Assembly: GCA_947179485.1 (NCBI GenBank)
Contig: OX359248.1
Span: 50,292,386-50,356,385, forward strand
DNA from: Allacma fusca
Taxonomy: Eukaryota; Arthropoda; Collembola; Symphypleona; Sminthuridae
Length of the DNA stretch: 64,000 nt
Reading direction: 5' to 3'
Below, in pieces: positions 1-10,960 of this stretch. How positions within the stretch are numbered: the first letter of the stretch is position 1; each line of letters starts with the position of its first letter. The translations under genes and the position numbers were made by a program. The notes beneath the pieces are model-generated. The model ran no database searches and was not told the origin of the DNA. It saw only the letters and a list, made by a program, of their open reading frames with translations.

Positions 1-319
1 AGATCTGTTCCATAATCTTGGTTCAAGGAACATTTGCCGATAGATTTACTTGTTTAGAAGTACATGGACTGGTCCATCCGTTGGACCAGACCAAATGGAC
101 CAAATTTTGAGGCGATGAACTCTTTGAAGGAAATGTTTGTACCAACAACGTATATTTAATGGTAATTATTAATAACCTGAAATGCTCCTAACACAAAAAA
201 GGTATTAACTGTCTGGTCCGACATTTTGGAATAGATTTATTGGTCTGACATGAATTTGGAACAAATTTCAAAGCAAAAGTTTCAGATTGTTCAAACTTTT
301 GATCCAGAAAAAAGTTTTG
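1..319. other. Intergenic, no gene seen
   Basis: AT-rich sequence with scattered GGTCC/GGACC words (around 70-110 and 210-250) and no convincing coding frame. It ends at the 8-bp duplication of the hAT element that follows. Confidence 0.5.
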
Positions 320-327
320 GTCTGAAT

Positions 328-843
328 TAGAGGTGAGTATAACGAAACAAGGAGACGAGAATCTCCTTTATCTCGTTCTTTATGCATCAACAAGACAGTA
401 CGAGACATCTCGCTTTTTTTAACAAGAATATCGTTTGCAATTAAATCGTGTTTAAACCCATAACAAACTGAAAAATGGGGTGTTTTGCTATACCATTATG
501 CTAATTAAGACATTTTCAGTTCTTGGTGATAGCTTTTATTGCTGTAGGTCTTCATTAATTTTATCAATGCGTTCATGTTTTCCAATTTTATGGTCCATAC
601 CCAAAAATAAATATTTGGGGATTTTTCCGATTAGTGAAAATAAATAAGTTTGTATGTTCTCTCACCAGAATTTGTGCAGTCTAGAATTAAATTGCATGTA
701 TTCCAACACAAAACACACTTTTTTGCCCTGTCTCGTTTGTCTCGTGCGTTGCTTCCTCTCCCTACTCTCGTTCTCAAAATATCTCGTTCTCGTATTTTTT
801 TCAAAAACGAGAATTTGAAAACCAACGAGATACTTACACCTGG
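328..843. mobile_element. Non-autonomous hAT element (516 bp)
   Basis: The 8 bases GTCTGAAT lie immediately left (320-327) and right (844-851) of this segment, the target-duplication length of hAT transposons. The ends are imperfect inverted repeats: left TAGAGGTGAGTAT, right ATACTTACACCTGG, and the GGTG near the tip is typical of hAT termini. The interior is rich in CTCGTT/AACGAG words that can fold back on each other. No transposase reading frame is visible, so it would have been moved by an autonomous relative elsewhere. The 60-110-codon frames inside it look like chance products of the repeats. Confidence 0.8.
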
Positions 844-851
844 GTCTGAAT

Positions 852-1484
852 CTATCTGGCAAGGCGAGATCAAATTGTTCGACACAGGTAGTGGGAAACA
901 ATACTCCAAATTTAAAAATGTAATAATAACTATAGCAAAAAATTATCGATTTCACTACTTAATTTTGGTGATTAAATAGATGTACATGTCTCCACAAGTA
1001 AGAATATACCAGGATGAAAAACATATTTGGCAACTCGGTGTTAAGACTTTTGTTTAGAAGAAATAGATTCTTTCATGTTTTTAGAACTAATAGCAATTTG
1101 TGCAGAATTTTAAAAAAATTAAAACTTTATTGCAGTGTTGGCAGCAAAAAGTCAGGAAAGGTCTTATTTGATTCTTGAAAAGTGGGGGGGACAGTATTAT
1201 AGCATATCCCTCCCTGACTTTTTTTGGGAGGAAAAATGTCCCTGCTGTCCCCCCTTATTTCGGAGGGCCTGACCGTGACAGCTTGACAGATAATCGATAT
1301 GGCAACGTATACCCAAATTATTCTGAAAATTATCAAAGTTCAAAATTGTCTCATGCCCAAAATTCATAAAAACACAAAAATGCACGTTTTGCAACGTTTC
1401 GAGAAGTAAAATTAAATTTTACCCAAAAGTTGAAGAGTCAAATTTGATTGATGATTACAATGATTTGTTTGAAAAATATCAAGC
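852..1484. other. Intergenic, no gene seen
   Basis: AT-rich sequence with G-run and C-run patches near 1183-1265. Short open frames on both strands have no recognisable content. Confidence 0.4.
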
Positions 1485-1616
1485 GATTTAAATCTTGATT
1501 TAAATCAAGATTTAAGTCAACCTGATTTAAATCAAGATTTAAGTCAACCTGATTTAAATCAAGATTTAAGTCAACCTGATTTAAATCAAGATTTAAGTCA
1601 ACCTGATTTAAATCAA
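1485..1616. repeat. 27-bp tandem repeat, about 4-5 copies
   Basis: Near-perfect head-to-tail copies of a 27-bp unit start at 1511, 1538, 1565 and 1592, with a degenerate leading copy from 1485. Each unit contains the 12-bp palindrome TGATTTAAATCA, so the array can form cruciforms. There are no spacers between units, so it is a minisatellite and not a CRISPR array. The copies are almost identical, which points to recent amplification. Confidence 0.9.
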
Positions 1617-1939
1617 GCTACCCTGGTTTTGGCTTTCATACAGTAGCAGTAAGGTTTTACTGATAAGGAACTGAGCCCCTTCAATATGAGCTTTCATACA
1701 AGAGACACGGTCATGGTGGAAAATGACTTTGTTGGAGTCACTGATTTTATCGGGATTCTTCAGGAGTGAAATCATATGTTCCTCAAGATAAAGTTACGAC
1801 AACGCTGGGGTTTAATAATTATAATTTCTTATTGGAAAAGCTGAGAAAAGCTCCTTTTCATTGGATTGCATTTTTGATCCTCCAACTGATGGAGGGAGAA
1901 GAATTTGCTCTTCTAGAGTTGTTCCTGGTATATCTGACT
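1617..1939. other. Intergenic, no gene seen
   Basis: About 320 bp between the minisatellite and the Tc1-type element. A 73-codon plus-strand frame (1766-1987) runs into the Tc1 inverted repeat and has no recognisable domain. Confidence 0.4.
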
Positions 1940-1941
1940 TA

Positions 1942-2185
1942 CAGTGCCAGTCAATTGAAGTTGGACGCCCAATGTTATTTCGAATAACTACTAATAACTT
2001 TTTACAGAGTTATGCGAATCTTGTCAAAAATTCAGGTTTTAATGTCAAACATATGGGGATTAGATACTTGTACGTATTAACGTACACAGTACATCTCATA
2101 CACTGTAAAAAAATTTGAAACAAAATTGTGTTAAACATTCGGCGCCATTTGAAGTTGGACGGCTGCATTTAACTAATTTGTTACC
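1942..2185 (+). repeat. Left terminal inverted repeat of the Tc1-type element
   Basis: Inverted match to 2823-3064. It contains a further short palindrome (TACGTATTAACGTA near 2070) that is conserved in the right arm. Confidence 0.9.
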
Positions 2186-2210
2186 TCAATTCCCAACTAA
2201 ATACTGTACT

Positions 2211-2703
2211 TTAGTACCACGTAGGCCCACCTCTGGCTGCTAGGACAGCTGCTATCCTCCTAAGCATGGTCCCTACTAGCTTCCGGGTAACTTCGGGGGA
2301 ATCTTTCCCGTATTTCGGTGACCAGATTTTTCGACGTGGGTTTCCCAGAAATGTTGAAATTTTGCAACTCTGTCGCAATAAAATCTCAAAGTTGTTCAAT
2401 TGGGATCATGTCTGGGCTTTGTGCTGGCCATTTCATCACCAAAAATTGTTTTTTTTTGAAGAAAGTTGATGGTGCTCTTGATGCGTGTTTAGGATCATTA
2501 TCCTCCTGAAACACAAAATGGCTACCCAGTCCACGTATTCGTGCGCCATCTTTGATATTAAGATCCAATATTCCTTGGTAACATTTAGAATTCATTATTT
2601 CATCAACAAATTCCAAGTTACCTGGCCAGAAGACCCAATACAGACCCAACCCAAAACACCCCACCTCCTTTCTTCAACGTTGGTTGGCAGTGTCCGCGTT
2701 TGA
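2211..2703 (-). pseudogene. Truncated Tc1 transposase pseudogene
   Basis: Two minus-strand frames together resemble the C-terminal half of a Tc1 (DDE_3) transposase. The frame over 2386-2664 has the FWPG-like strand, the catalytic segment FQEDNDPKHASR and the WPAQSPDMIPIEQL signature that follows the last catalytic residues. The frame over 2211-2399 has the typical C-terminus, with RRIAAVLAARGGPTWY just before a stop. They are out of frame with each other near 2390, so there is at least one indel. Upstream (2665-2820) the frame is degraded and the N-terminal HTH half with the first catalytic Asp is missing. The gene is inactive. Confidence 0.85.
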
Positions 2704-2822
2704 GTGCTTCACCAGTCTTTTTGGTACTCAGTTTTGTTGACAGGCGAAACTAATTTTATACTGTACAACTCCGACTGGCGGCTCAGGATGTGGAGAAAGA
2801 CTGGCGAGGTACTCAAACGCGC

Positions 2823-3064
2823 GGTAACAAATTAGTTAAATGCAGCCGTCCAACTTCAAATGGCGCCGAATTTTTAACACAATTTTGTTTCAAATTTTTT
2901 TACAGTGTATGAGATGTACTGTGTACGTTAATACGTACAAGTATCTAATCCCCATATGTTTGACATTAAAACCTGAATTTTTGACAAGATTCGCAACTCT
3001 GTAAAAAGTTATTAGTAGTTATTCGAAATAATATTGGGCGTCCAACTTCAATTGACTGGCATTG
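2823..3064 (-). repeat. Right terminal inverted repeat of the Tc1-type element
   Basis: Reverse-complement partner of 1942-2185, ending in GACTGGCATTG followed by the TA duplication. Confidence 0.9.
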
Positions 3065-3066
3065 TA

Positions 3067-5788
3067 GCTTAGAAAATCATTCAGGACCTCTGTATTTATA
3101 AGTCAATTGCTTCGAAAAAATATCAGCAGATCTGCAACAAAAATCTTTACAAAGAACCACCTCTCACCGTTGTGTCATAAAGTCCAGCATTTTGTACACA
3201 TTTATAGTGTGTCTATTCCCCATTACATACTTGAATAATAGTTTCAGTTTGCAGTATGCAGCATTATGGAAACACCTCGTCGAGAAAACGAGCAGCATTT
3301 GACAAAGGACGACAGATTTTTATATTTTCTGAAAGGTTCTTAAAGTTTAATTTTTAAACATTTAATTCAAATTGACGTTGTTTTGAAAATATTAAGAAGC
3401 AGCACCGGAAGCTTTTGGGTTATGATTGATACAGTCACTGTAAAAATAACTGCTCAAAAAGTAACCGCCTGTTTCGATTCCGTTTCTCTACGCAGAAATG
3501 AGTATGAGTGCTTGCTTTGCATTCAAAGCGAAACAAAGCGATGCTGGAATCATAAATTTAATCATTTTATTCATATCTAAAAAACAAACACTCAAAGGAG
3601 ATTATTTTCTACTCTAGAGCCAACTTTCTCATTGTGAAAATATTTGTCGAGACGTCTATGTTTTTGAGGCCCACCAAAATTCAACTACAATATGAAATTT
3701 GCAATTTTTGTTTTTTACGATTAGATACCTTTAAAATAAGCTTTTAAATAACCGCGCGTATCATAAGGGTGGTTAAGTTACAGAGGAACAAATCTTGGAT
3801 GATTCCTTCTTGGGGAAAATAAATGCAGTTTTAGTCAAACATTTGCAGAATTTGAATATTCCGCTAGAATACGGTTTTTTTTGTGGATCATATAAGTTGC
3901 TTTTAAACGAGGTATTAGTGATTGAGATAAAATATCACATTCAAAAGTAATTAGGAATTTTCGAGAATCGTAATTTGCCCAATAATCTGTTTTTTTTTCA
4001 CAATTTTGGACGCCAGTTGACGTGAATTTTAAATGCTTTAATTTATTCAAAAATTGCTTCGAAACACAATTTGTTCTGACACGCGCATAGTCTCGTCTCA
4101 GATGCCTTCTTCTAGAGGTAAAATGTATCATGTTAAGCAACTGGTCGAAATTAACAATTGTTTTTCAAAAATTCTCACTTAAAATTTTGAAACTTGATAA
4201 ATGATTGCAAAGATCTGATTGTGGGTTGGTAACGCCGTCCGAACGAGGTATTGCACTTTGTTCTTTTATTACTACTTCTTGATTTATTTCGAGGTTTTCA
4301 TATATACACCAAATCATATATGTACATACAAATAGGACAATTTTTATTTTATTCGGACTACGATGTGAAATTTGCTTTTTTTAATGTCAAAAATTATGGA
4401 ATTTCTCTCAGAGTTAGGGTTGTGCTGAAAATATGAATTTGTTCAAAAGTTACAATTAACCGTTTATAATACGTCGGATTCATCTGTTTAGTAATGGCAT
4501 GCATCACTCATATATATATATACGTACATATGAGTGATGACTTTCCTCTGCAAAGCAGAAGATCATGCTCGCATTTCTTATTGAGCTCCTTGTAACGTAT
4601 TTTTATCGTTGTAATGCAATTTTTATTTAAGTTCTTGTTGAAATTATTGGTAAATTATTTAGGAAATAAGGAAATTGACTAATTGTAGGAATGATTTTGT
4701 CACATATGAATTGATCATGTTAAAGTATTCATGTATGAATGTCATGATTAAAAAGAGGAACTGAATGTGATGACTCGATGAGAACACATCCACACAGTTT
4801 CAAGAGGAGGAAACTTGACCGCGAGGATGCAATGCATTGGACCGTGGTGACATTACACATTGATAGTTTTATGACGGTAATAAAACTCTCAGGACTCAGG
4901 ACTGAAGATCGACTCAAGACTCAAGACCAGCTCAAGCCTATAGTTTTAAGAGCCTATAAGATTTGTGACACAATATTTGCCTGATGATACTTCCTCTTAT
5001 TATTTGGACTTTATTTAGATGCTAATCCAAATTAATGTAAACTTGATCTATATATATTTCATGCTATATAAACCCGTGACTTTTCAGACAATAAAGGACA
5101 ATCGATTTAATATTGTAGCGAAAAATAGAGAATACTGAATTATTCAATACTTTCAACAGTTCTTCAAAAAGTGTCAAATTTCTTTCGCTAAATCTTGTTT
5201 GCACTTTTAAGGAAACATAAGAAATGATAATGAAAAGCATGATTTTTTTAAACACTTGTAATAAAAATTTTTGATTGCTCCTTGTAGTTCCCCTAAACAT
5301 ACATAAATAATTATTTACATATTATTATTAGAATATTGAAATGGTACAAATGGATGGAATAAGATACTAGAACAAATAATAATATACACTAAATAACACT
5401 AGTTTTCAGAAACATTTTCAGGAATGTCTAAATTGAGTTTATTTCCCCAAACTATAGAGGCAGTCAATACAAATCTGGACATTCTGGGATATTTGGGCCG
5501 TAGGACTATAGGAAGGAAATTTGAAGGAAAAGTATCGCCAGTAATTATATATTTTATTGTTTTCAAAAAAGGACAAAATAATAAAAATGAAGCTTCCGTG
5601 GGTGTTCAAAAGGGCATGTAATATATTCAGGTAATAGTTTATAATAATTTAGCATTTATATCGAACATACTGTACAATTTTTATACTCCTTTTGAGTTAG
5701 TACAGCGTGAGCACTGCTAAAATGTAATAATAAAATATGATTTTCCGTGACAATCTACGGTGGAATATGAACAAATTTGAATAATGTT
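3067..5788. other. Intergenic, AT-rich; one strong palindrome
   Basis: No coding frame here has recognisable content; the longest, 101 codons at 3835-4140 minus, looks random. A near-perfect palindrome lies around 4500-4540, where ATCACTCATAT is mirrored by ATATGAGTGAT across an alternating TA core. The last ~700 bp could hold the 3' untranslated region of the minus-strand receptor gene that ends at 5789. Confidence 0.45.
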
Positions 5789-7619
5789 TCATGTTACCAT
5801 CAAAAGGTTCACGGTGTTCTCCAAAATGATTGAAAATATGGTAATCACCAAGCCACAGTCAGCATAATATACTTCCGCTATATACCATCTCAAAGGCAGC
5901 AAAGACACCAGGGTTTTCTGAAACCAAACGTTTGTTGAATGACCTTTCCTTGAACGCAGTGCCTTTTTTGAATATTCATTGAATTTTCCTAGCACAGTGA
6001 ATATAACTGCAATAAATATCACAGTCAGAAGTGATACACAAATTAGTAATAGAGAGACCATGCCAGCAAGTCTGATAAATCCGTAGATAGCGCAAATTGC
6101 AATGACAACCAAAATAAAATTGCAGCTTGGTAGCACTATGGGGGTGTAGAATGAAAGAACATGTTTTAGCAAAATTTGAATGCAATTGTAAGCTTTTAAA
6201 AAGTGGAACTCCGTTCGAAGAAACTCATCCGTTGCATGTGTTTTCCTGTCAGTTAGGCTGAAATAAAATATTAAAATAATTTACATACACTAGGCAATGC
6301 TAACTTTTAACAATCACGTTCTGACGAAAATAAATGGAAAATAAATAAAAACATTGGGACATGTCATATCATGGTCATCTTGAAACATGAAATTATTCGG
6401 GACCTGATTTCTAGAAATGTGCCAAAACCTGGTGCTACAGTTTTTTTGAAGCCCTTGCTTTTGTTTTCACAAATAGCCAATCGACTTATTCTAGGGTCAA
6501 CGTTCTCATTGTAGATGTTTTGGTAGCTCCTGTTTTTCATTTGCCGCCAAACTATGGAGTCAGATTAATTAAGTTGCTTTCATAAAAGAAGTTCACGAGG
6601 GACATGCAGAATCTCAATCTGCGTTGACTACTTTAAATAATATTTCACTAGTGCTCCTGAATAGGTATTTTTGAAATTTAAAAACTACATAATAAAACAA
6701 ATTCTGAATCATGTAGTCAACGTGCAGTTTTCACTATTTATTATTAGGGCTTACTAAAAGCATTGCCTCTTATACATATGAAAATAGTTCATACAATCTG
6801 ATATTTTACTAGATTTATGAAAATCAATGTTTTACCAACCTGATTTCAGAAATTATTTGCAATCCGTGAAATAAGAATGGAATTACAGGAAAACAGATTG
6901 TAAATAGAAGTCCAAAAATAGATAGCAGTACCCAGGCGACAAATATGATTTGAAGTATGAGGAATCCTATATTTAAATTTTTGGGCTGATTTACAAGCGA
7001 AATAAACAATACAGGATTCTCGGAGTGAAAGTAAGTCCCCACTGTAGCTATGACAATGATTGATAGAGAATTGTAATAATATATCGCAATGAAAGCACCA
7101 GCTGGATCTTGAAATAATTTGAAACCCGTAGATCGAGGCTTTCTTTTTTTCATGTAAGTATCTGTGTCATAAAATTAAAACAACGTTTGACAATATAACT
7201 TAAACAAATTAACGTTAGTTTCAATTGTAATAAAAGGGCAAAAGCATTGCTGTACCTTCAAAGTCGAGGAGATATTTTGTACATGCTTGTATTGCTACAG
7301 GAAATTCTTTATAGGCTATTAAAAGAGTTCCGTGAAGACAAAGGGCAAATAGATTGGACATAAAAATTAGAATCAAAAAGGGTCTCATTCCCAGGGATAA
7401 TTCATCTTCAAGTTGAAAAAATTCTACAAGACGACAGACCATAAATATTTCCCAGCATGCTACCATTAACATGTTGGTGTACCAATAACATTTTCGTCTA
7501 CAAGATTTTATAGGGGAAATAGTCCTGTTTCTGGAGTCGAATTCAAAAGGGATGTTACACAAATAATTTCCCCATATAAATCCTATGTACATAAACCTCT
7601 GAGTGGAAGGTGTGATCAT
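5789..7619 (-). CDS. Gustatory receptor-like seven-transmembrane chemoreceptor (3 exons)
   Basis: Three minus-strand exons join in frame: 7619-7256, 7161-6840 and 6257-5789, giving 384 codons plus a stop, the usual size of an arthropod gustatory receptor. Splice signals fit: donor AAG/GTACAG, acceptor ACACAG, donor CAG/GTTGGT, acceptor TATTTCAG, with phases 1 and 2 matching. The ATG at 7619 has an in-frame TAA just upstream. The protein has repeated hydrophobic stretches consistent with about seven membrane spans. The last exon holds a SLLPLRWYIAEVYYADCG segment and ends in ILENTVNLLMVT, where receptors of this superfamily have their conserved C-terminal signature. It would be a ligand-gated channel subunit in sensory neurons; the ligand cannot be read from sequence. 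A GTAACA at the very end leaves a small chance of a further tiny exon. Confidence 0.75.
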
Positions 7620-9057
7620 TTTCAAAAGGTTTTACAATTCGCGTGTTTTCAAAGTATATTTAAGTTCTTATGGCGTTCGTACTTCTCTGAGCCGTTATTC
7701 TCCATCAGATTTACAAGTTGACATCGGGTGCCCAGTACTGGATACACTGAATTTGGTCTTTATTTATTGGGAACTGAATTGAAAATATTTGCAGGTTTTG
7801 TTGGGGCAGATATACAATAATTAATGTAGTTGTTGAAACTATTTCCAAGTCCTGATGTATTATTTCATTTATATTATAAAGTTTGCATTAGCTGATAACG
7901 CAAATTATTGACAATGAAATGCAAAATACCAATTGTTGGAATTAAATTTTGAAATTACCAGTTGTCAAATAAACGTTCAATTCAATAAACGCCAAAAACC
8001 ATTCTACGAAACCAGTAAGTGTCAAGAATGAATACGATAATAATAAAGCAGTTTAAAATACTTCTATTCCATAGCCATTTTAATTAGAACCTGTGGTGAA
8101 TGGGGATACACAATATTTATAATTACTTTTGATAAAACATTTTGGCTCATGTTACAAGAAATAAATATTGGTCTTCTTATTTAGCTTAATATCATTGCAA
8201 AACATATGACCCAGAAGGTATATGTATATTTATGTATAATTATGTATAATATCAATAATAACATATAATATCTGCTGTAGGAGCCATGAAAATCTTGTTC
8301 TCTGCACAAAAATATGTGCTGACATAGGGACTGGTCTCGAGAAGAATTTTATTCGGGTTAGTCTTGCAAAGGGCAATTCAGGTGTGAAATCACTTGAGCA
8401 CGTTGTCACGAAGTTTAAAAAAATCTGTATGAGAAATATTTGTTAATTAACTCGCACGATTATTTTATAATTCTGAAATAGTGGAAAATACAGCATAGAA
8501 TGGGGCTTAAAATTATTGAAAACAAATAAACTTCAGTTAAGTTTTTTAACCACACATGTTTCGAATTAGTCATAAAATCAATTTTCACTCCCATTGTAGT
8601 AAACATGTGTGGTACAACATTAGATTGAAAGCTGCTAATTTTTCACATCAAGATTTGGACAATCCTTGAGACATCAACAATCTCGACGAGTTTAATTTGG
8701 ACTGAATAAAACATTTTTGCCAGAATCTGGGAAGAAAAATTTAGAATATAAATAAAATTGTACATTTAGGAAAAATATGTACATATATTAGTTTATACAA
8801 TAGTTCGTACACTTTCAACAACGTACAAACATCAGTAAACCAACAGAATCAGAAGACATGATTGAATTCTTATAAATGCTTATAATTCACAATATTGCAC
8901 GCTTCATCAATTTATACATATAATTAGCGTCCCAAATATTGGGATACAAAAATTCGGTATTTACTCCTCCAGAAATGTTAAATGTCATGGTGAACAACTT
9001 TCCAAGGCGAATACCAAATTGATAATAAGTTACAGTTTAAAAGACCATACATGATTG
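7620..9057. other. Intergenic; probable receptor promoter side
   Basis: AT-rich, with no gene seen. It lies upstream of the minus-strand receptor, so the part nearest 7620 is presumably its 5' untranslated region and promoter. A perfect 13-bp inverted repeat (8549-8561 with 8601-8613, ACCACACATGTTT) has a 39-nt unpaired loop. Confidence 0.45.
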
Positions 9058-9061
9058 ATAT
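9058..9061. repeat. 4-bp target-site duplication, left copy (ATAT)
   Basis: ATAT directly precedes the 5' LTR and is repeated at 37864-37867 directly after the 3' LTR. Four bases is the usual duplication length for Ty3/gypsy-type integrases. ATAT is low-complexity, so it supports but does not alone prove the ends; the LTR alignment does that. Confidence 0.85.
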
Positions 9062-9075
9062 TGTTACGGATATAT

Positions 9076-9110
9076 TATAAATAGGCTAGAATAAGCATAA
9101 TCTAAGTCAG
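9076..9110 (+). promoter_or_regulatory. LTR core promoter: TATA box plus initiator
   Basis: TATAAATA at 9076-9083 is followed by TCAG at 9107-9110. The ~33-nt distance from the TATA start to the initiator A matches arthropod RNA polymerase II core promoters. That puts the start site at about 9109. Such short U3 space leaves little room for upstream enhancers, so control elements probably lie in R, U5 or the leader. Confidence 0.6.
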
Positions 9111-9464
9111 CAAATAGTTTGGAAGGTCGTAAGCAAGGGCTACGTGACGCCAAACGCTGACATAACATAATTGTAAGTAAAGGAAAGGAAATGATTCAGA
9201 TTATTTAATAAACAATAAAAATAGGAATAAGATTTAGATTAGATTAAGACACGTAGATTTAAGACAAGTTCTAATCTCGACTTCAAGCAAGCAACATCAA
9301 GAGGAGCCGCACCTAGAGTCCATTCCCTCCGGGATGGATCTCAAAAGGTAGCAAGCGGGGCAACATGAAATTCGGAGAATTTCAGGAAGAAGAGATTCAG
9401 ACTTCAAATTCTATTTTGTGTAAAATGTTAATTGTTCAGTGTAAATTGTATCAGTTCTAGGAAC

Positions 9465-9470
9465 AATAAA
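9465..9470 (+). terminator. Polyadenylation signal in the LTR
   Basis: AATAAA, repeated in the 3' LTR at 37690-37695, where it would direct 3' end formation. The alternative hexamers at 9207 and 9214 lie much closer to the start site. Confidence 0.5.
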
Positions 9471-9638
9471 TTGGCTCAATCAATTATAAACGAACCTACA
9501 CAACAGAATCAATAGTTCCATTTATTCATGAGTTTCACCAACATCGAAACCATAATTCAGGGGAATGGAACGCCCGAACCTAGGCTACATTGTCTATTAC
9601 CCACACAACATCAATACCCGGGTGATAGCAACGTAACA

Positions 9639-9656
9639 TGGTGTTTCTGCCAGGCC
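9639..9656 (+). other. Primer-binding site, tRNA-Val-like
   Basis: The bases right after the LTR begin TGGTGTTTCTGCC. Their complement ends GGCAGAAACACCA, the 3' end expected for a eukaryotic tRNA-Val (acceptor stem plus CCA). The match weakens after about 13-16 bases. tRNA-Val is inferred from general knowledge of tRNA 3' ends; the host's own tRNA set would settle it. Confidence 0.6.
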
Positions 9657-10259
9657 TTCGGGTTTTATTTGGTAAGGACCCGGAGGATCCGTAGGTCGGG
9701 GACCTGCGGATGACCCTGAAACAAAGACCAAACTTTGTAGCAAGTACGGTCGCAGTTTTCAAAATTCATGGGATGGAAGTATGGGGCTCGACAAGGAGAA
9801 AATGTTTCATTTCTCTCCAGGGCCACCCGAAACTTCTCGTGAAAGGCAGTTATAACATGCAATAATGTTACCTCAAGAAAGAAAATTTGGCCATTATCAT
9901 CACGCGCGGATTCAAATAACAGTTCAGAAGTCCTAGTGCGGCACTAGAAAAAGAACTATTTTTAGGCCTGAAATATTATTTTAAGTGACCAGTGAAATTG
10001 GGACTCTTTCCAACCGGAAAATTAGGGGAAGAGGACGTCCAATAAGGTAATACCATTTTTGTCTTTAAGGTTCATGAATTTCATGGTTAGGAACGCATTA
10101 ATTTTGTCATGTAGTTACGAGGCGTAGCTAATATTCAGGAGTAATTAACCAGAATTTAGGTGCAAATCATAGATTTAAATTAGAAAATTGCGCATATATG
10201 TATATGTATTTTGTGGTTTTCAGAATACATAGTAGGTGTGTGTGCATAAAAATTTTCAC

Positions 10260-10960
10260 CCAAATTAGCTTCTTCCAGTAAAAATAAGTCTTCTTCTATC
10301 TTTTTAGACGCCTAAAATGCCGGGCTTGAGCGTAGGCATAAACAGTGTTCGTATTGTAAAGAGAACTATTCCGGCTGAAGGGCCGACGTTAATTGAGCGC
10401 AGTATAATAGTAATCTTTCTCTTCGTAAGTTTTAAGTTCCTAATTTCAAAAGGGCCGTTTTTGAGCGTTGAAATTCTTTTAACTCTTCAAATTACTTTTC
10501 AAAGTTTGGGAAACCCCAGGCTAGGGGATAGGAACCCAAAACACAATTAAAATCTTTCAATTAATTGGGACATATTTTTTATTAATACAAGACTCTCAAA
10601 ATTCACTTTCAAAGCTAAGTTTAAAGCAAAAATATGATCTATCTTTCAATAAATAACTCAAAAATAATTTTCACTCTCTTCTTTCTCTACATCTTTTCGT
10701 CTTCTAATATAAGCACATTTGAAAGGCCGACAGTTATTGAGCGCAAATGTCTTTAAATTCTTTAACCTTCAAATTACGTAATTAAGAGCCCCATGGCTAG
10801 GTGGCAAAACCCAATTAAAACTCTTTCGCTGAAAATTACTTTCTTTACCTGATGTGTAGGTTTACACGGGTAACAATAGGATCTATCATAAACTTTTCAC
10901 AAACTTCTTTTCTTCTTCCATCTTTCCATTTCTACCAGAAGTGCCGGCTTGAGCGCTGGG
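10260..10960 (+). repeat. Diverged leader repeats with pyrimidine-tract/AG cassettes
   Basis: Three related blocks each show a long pyrimidine-rich tract ending in AG, then a GCCG...TGAGCG motif: tract ending at about 10306 and motif at 10317; tract near 10675-10710 and motif at 10721-10746; tract at 10905-10939 and motif at 10940-10960. The sequence after the motif is also shared between about 10461-10558 and 10736-10830 (TTCAAATTAC, CCCC-GGCTAG, CAATTAAAA-CT). Each cassette resembles a strong 3' splice acceptor, but a pyrimidine-tract ribosome-entry element is another reading. Confidence 0.65.

Larger units (their letters stand above)
1942..3064. mobile_element. Tc1-type DNA transposon with long inverted repeats
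   Basis: The segment is bounded by TA dinucleotides (1940-1941 and 3065-3066), the Tc1/mariner target duplication. It carries inverted repeats of roughly 243 bp: 1942-2185 matches the reverse complement of 2823-3064 with only a few differences, including the tips CAGTGCCAGTC and its partner GACTGGCATTG. Between the arms lies the C-terminal half of a Tc1 transposase on the minus strand. The element is 1.1 kb, shorter than a full Tc1-like element (about 1.6 kb or more), so the N-terminal half of the gene has been deleted. Confidence 0.92.
9062..9638 (+). repeat. 5' LTR (577 bp)
   Basis: Same length and, read side by side, no visible difference from 37287-37863. It contains a TATA box 14 bp from its left end, an insect-type initiator, and AATAAA hexamers at 9207, 9214 and 9465. 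If transcription starts near 9109, U3 is only ~47 bp, R is ~375 bp and U5 is ~150 bp. Confidence 0.97.

Noticed and set aside
631-979. Overlapping ~100-codon frames on both strands
   Set aside because: They lie across the right end of the 328-843 hAT element, and opposite-strand frames of equal length come from its CTCGTT/AACGAG words.
1485-1616. Possible CRISPR-like array
   Set aside because: The units are directly adjacent with no spacers and the context is eukaryotic; it is a minisatellite.
8549-8613. microRNA-like hairpin
   Set aside because: The arms pair for only 13 bp with a large unpaired loop, short of a pre-miRNA stem.
10317-10550. 77-codon frame in the leader starting at ATG
   Set aside because: It spans two copies of the leader motif, so its repeated residues reflect the RNA motif, and it is not kept open in the other repeat copies.
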